Of a DNA stretch of 64,000 bases, positions 61,725 to 64,000 are shown in pieces (the stretch's first letter is position 1; each line of letters begins with the position of its first letter). Origin of the DNA: Armatimonadota bacterium (GTDB taxonomy: Bacteria; Armatimonadota; Zipacnadia; JAUWAU01). The stretch is from NCBI GenBank assembly GCA_030601885.1, contig JAUWAU010000007.1, forward strand, positions 124,001 through 188,000. Reading direction: 5' to 3'. The position numbers and the translations under genes are program-made. The notes beneath the pieces were generated by a model. That model worked only from the letters and a program-made list of their open reading frames with translations. It was not told where the DNA came from and made no database searches.

Positions 61725-63308
61725 CTATGCCACATCGATCTGATACTGCCGCAGCTTGCGATACAGGGTATCGCGGTGAATGCCGAGCACTTCCGCGGCC
61801 CTGGTACGGTTGCCGCCGAGCAGACGCAGCACGTTGGCGATGTGCTTCGCCTCAAGCTCGTCGAGAGACGCGAGGGCTGACGCTTGGCCGCTGGGCGAGA
61901 GAAAGGCGAAGTCGGCCGCCGTGAGCCGGTCCCCGGGCGCCAGCACGACGGCGCGTTCGATGGCGTTTTCCAGCTCCCGTACGTTTCCCGGCCAGTCGTA
62001 CTGCTGCAGCAGGTCCATGGCGTCGTCGTCAATGCCCTCGATGCGCCGTGGTATGCGTTCGCAGGCACGCGCCACGAAGGCCTTGGCCAGCACGGGGGTG
62101 TCATCGGGCCGCTCTCGCAGCGGCGGTATCTCCATAGCGATGACGTTAAGCCTGTAGTAGAGGTCGCGTCGAAACGCAGGCCGTCTGCGCGGGGACAGCA
62201 AGTCCTGGTTGGTGAGCGCCAGGACCCGGATGTCCACTTTGATAGGCGCTGTCCCGCCGACCCGCTCGAATTCTCGCTCCTGCAGCGCCCGCAGCAGCTT
62301 CACCTGCATCTTCGGCGACATTTCGCCGACCTCGTCGAGCATGAGCGTGCCGCCGTCGGCCAACTCGAAGCGCCCAGCGCGCTGCTCGTAGGCGTCGGTG
62401 AAGGCGCCGCGCTCGTGGCCGAAAAGCTCCAGCTCCAGGAGATCCTCGGGCAACGCGGCACAATTGACTTTCACGAACGGCTCGGTACGCCGGAGGCTGC
62501 CGTCGTGTATGGCCTGGGCGACCAGCTCCTTGCCCGTGCCGGTCTCGCCGGTGATGAGCACGGACGAGTCAGTGGGCGCAACGCGGCCGATGATCGCCAG
62601 CACCTCGCGTATCTGCGAGCTCGTGCCCAATATGGGACCGTTTCGGCCCTGCACGCCCGGCGCACTGCGAATCTTTCGAAGCGCGCGGCGCAGTGCGTCT
62701 TGCGGGCTCGCGGTCCCCAGATATTCGTCGGGAGGCACGTACTCGAGGTTCTGCAGCGGCTCATCGTGCAGCATGACAAGCGGGTGGGTCTTGATGACTT
62801 CAAGGAGCATGTTTTCCGGAAACTTCTCACGGTTGTATATGCACAAGCCGGTCATTGGAATGCGCGGAAGAAGGTAGTTCACCTTCGCTTCGTATTCTGC
62901 CAGACGCTCGGCGCCACGAACGTCCCGCAGGGCCCACGTCATTTCGCCCGCCGCGCGCAGCCCGGCGTATCCGGACTCCTGCGCCTCGGTGGCAGACGCT
63001 GTGAACTGGTCAAGGACACGTTGGGGGTCGAAGCGCCCCCCCTCAAGGTAGAAGTCATCGCGACCCAAGATGCAGAGCTGTCCGGCATCAACGAGGGGCT
63101 CCGCGGTAACGCCCGCACCTTCGAGGGCCGCCAGAACCGCCTCTGGGGGCGTGTCGTCCACGATGTAGACGCATCGCTCGTTGTTCTCCAGCCCCGCTTT
63201 CAGAAACGGTATGGCCAGTGCCAGACCCGCTTCGCGGTTGCCACAAATGCAGCACAAGTGGTCGCCCCTCGCGATAGTCCTGACGACTTTCTGTGGGACC
63301 ACAGCCAT
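61725..63308 (-). CDS. Sigma-54-dependent activator with N-terminal MEDS sensor
   Basis: 527 residues from the ATG at 63308 (GAGGA upstream). Residues 10-175 are a MEDS (methanogen/methylotroph DcmR sensory) domain: '[20 protein letters not shown]', '[20 protein letters not shown]', '[20 protein letters not shown]'. Residues 225-455 are the AAA+ core: Walker A '[19 protein letters not shown]', the sigma-54 contact loop as 'ERGAFTDA' (usually GAFTGA), Walker B '[12 protein letters not shown]' and '[20 protein letters not shown]'. The last 45 residues are a Fis-type HTH ('[20 protein letters not shown]'). It should switch on a sigma-54 promoter in response to a redox or small-molecule signal; its target is not evident here. 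Confidence 0.88.
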   Translation of the reverse strand: MAVVPQKVVRTIARGDHLCCICGNREAGLALAIPFLKAGLENNERCVYIVDDTPPEAVLAALEGAGVTAEPLVDAGQLCILGRDDFYLEGGRFDPQRVLDQFTASATEAQESGYAGLRAAGEMTWALRDVRGAERLAEYEAKVNYLLPRIPMTGLCIYNREKFPENMLLEVIKTHPLVMLHDEPLQNLEYVPPDEYLGTASPQDALRRALRKIRSAPGVQGRNGPILGTSSQIREVLAIIGRVAPTDSSVLITGETGTGKELVAQAIHDGSLRRTEPFVKVNCAALPEDLLELELFGHERGAFTDAYEQRAGRFELADGGTLMLDEVGEMSPKMQVKLLRALQEREFERVGGTAPIKVDIRVLALTNQDLLSPRRRPAFRRDLYYRLNVIAMEIPPLRERPDDTPVLAKAFVARACERIPRRIEGIDDDAMDLLQQYDWPGNVRELENAIERAVVLAPGDRLTAADFAFLSPSGQASALASLDELEAKHIANVLRLLGGNRTRAAEVLGIHRDTLYRKLRQYQIDVA

Positions 63309-64000
63309 TGGGTCCTCACTCCATTGACAGACGTGCGTGACGCCACGGGGCCAAGCAGAGGCACTACTGTGCTGCGATGAATCGGCGATCGTAGATGCGA
63401 AGTGCTTGTACGCTAGAACATGCCCCGGCGTCGGACATGGCTCATACAATAGTGAGCTACCCGCACGACAGGACGGAGTACAAGTGTACCCCCAATCTTG
63501 AATCGTGTCAATAGTGGGAAGGCGAGAAGGCAGCAGCCGGTTTGGGTTCTCTGGTGTTATTGCCTCAGCGCTACCGGGGCGCGGGCGGGCAAAGGCGGCT
63601 CAGGGTGGCGGGAGTCCACGGAGTGGCCGTTCACCAGAGATGCGCTACGCTCGTTCCACGTCGGCCCGGATTATCCTCTGATGTCTCAAAAACCGACAAT
63701 CCTGGCCGGCCAGCGCCGCAAAACCCGACAGTTCTTGCGCTCTCGCCCGCGCCGACATCGCCCCCAAGCTCCGCCGCTCACCCACTCAGCGCATGGTTCG
63801 CCCGAATGTGCCCCGCGGTGCTCGCCGGTCAGGCAATCTCGTTGCAGGAAAGGGGCTGAACAGATCAACCACCAGCGAGATCGATGCAGGCGTGGCAGCA
63901 AGGGGAAAGCAAGAGTGGATGTCCTGAGGGTCTCCTCCCGTTCCGATCCAAATGCTGTGGCAGGTGCTGTGGCTGGCAGGGTGCGTGAGCAGGGACGTGC
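63309..64000. other. No convincing gene at the right end
   Basis: Short frames exist, such as plus strand 63542-63859, but none has coding character, a plausible ribosome site or a recognisable motif. It may be decayed sequence, or the leader of a gene beyond the window. Confidence 0.35.

Noticed and set aside
63542..63859. Plus-strand frame of 105 codons near the right end
   Set aside because: No ribosome site, no motif, and a Pro/Ser/Arg-rich composition typical of chance frames in G/C-rich DNA.
1..64000. CRISPR arrays, rRNA and tRNA genes
   Set aside because: No regularly spaced repeat array and no recognisable tRNA or rRNA sequence was seen by eye; a covariance-model scan would be needed to rule out a tRNA.

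Overview
This 64 kb window comes from a high-GC bacterium (about 60-65% G+C by eye, TGA/TAG/TAA stops, good GGAGG-type ribosome sites). The gene content points to a free-living degrader of plant or algal polysaccharide from a poorly cultivated lineage, of the Armatimonadota / Planctomycetota / Hydrogenedentota kind. The clues are many secreted glycoside hydrolases and lyases built from DUF1080, DUF5060/DUF4038, DUF4838, heparinase II/III and parallel beta-helix domains, several Gfo/Idh/MocA oxidoreductases, a DUF6784/DUF6785 membrane protein, an AmmeMemoRadiSam radical SAM enzyme and a MEDS-type sigma-54 activator. The phylum is an inference; no rRNA or other marker gene is present.

Layout. 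0-7.4 kb: end of a secreted DUF1080 protein, a small membrane protein, a decayed MNT-HEPN toxin-antitoxin pair cut by a short inverted-repeat element, a DUF6785 membrane protein, an intact hicBA module with a clear promoter, a DUF1080 protein and an amidohydrolase. 7.4-19.7 kb: what I read as a D-apiose utilisation locus. It holds ApnL lactonase, an apiosidase-like (DUF4038) hydrolase, a FucI/AraA-like isomerase, a split two-subunit transketolase, an FGGY kinase, ApsD-like dehydrogenase, ApnO-like oxidoisomerase, and a convergent TIM-barrel protein that may be the 3-oxo-isoapionate decarboxylase. Both the oxidative and the non-oxidative (transketolase) apiose routes appear to sit side by side. 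20-24.8 kb: a REP-associated transposase with its repeats, a thioredoxin-TPR protein, the radical SAM enzyme, an SH3/stalk protein and a membrane-anchored dCTP-deaminase-fold protein with a near-consensus promoter.

24.8-36.4 kb: a serine-hydrolase/DUF4038 fusion; a HEAT-repeat/redoxin protein whose reading frame crosses a UGA at the redox position, followed by a SECIS-like hairpin (a candidate selenoprotein); a beta-helix protein; and three multi-pass glycosyltransferase-like membrane proteins. 36.8-58.7 kb: a dense saccharolytic block (UroD-like protein, Tat-exported Gfo/Idh and TIM-barrel pair, DUF4838 protein, GH-like protein, two heparinase-type lyases, VOC protein, cytoplasmic Gfo/Idh, LamG + alpha/alpha-barrel protein, DUF5060/DUF4038 protein), then Gnd-type 6-phosphogluconate dehydrogenase and a glucose-dehydrogenase-like enzyme. 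59-64 kb: a second REP transposase bracketed by a perfect 33-bp inverted repeat, a beta-helix protein, and the MEDS sigma-54 activator; the last 0.7 kb has no convincing gene.

The joint theme is extracellular cutting of decorated polysaccharides, followed by intracellular oxidation, isomerisation and aldol/ketol cleavage of unusual sugars. No TonB receptor, SusC/D, ABC or TRAP transporter lies in the window, so import must be encoded elsewhere. Short REP palindromes of several families are scattered through the intergenic spaces, and one sits in frame inside a coding sequence.
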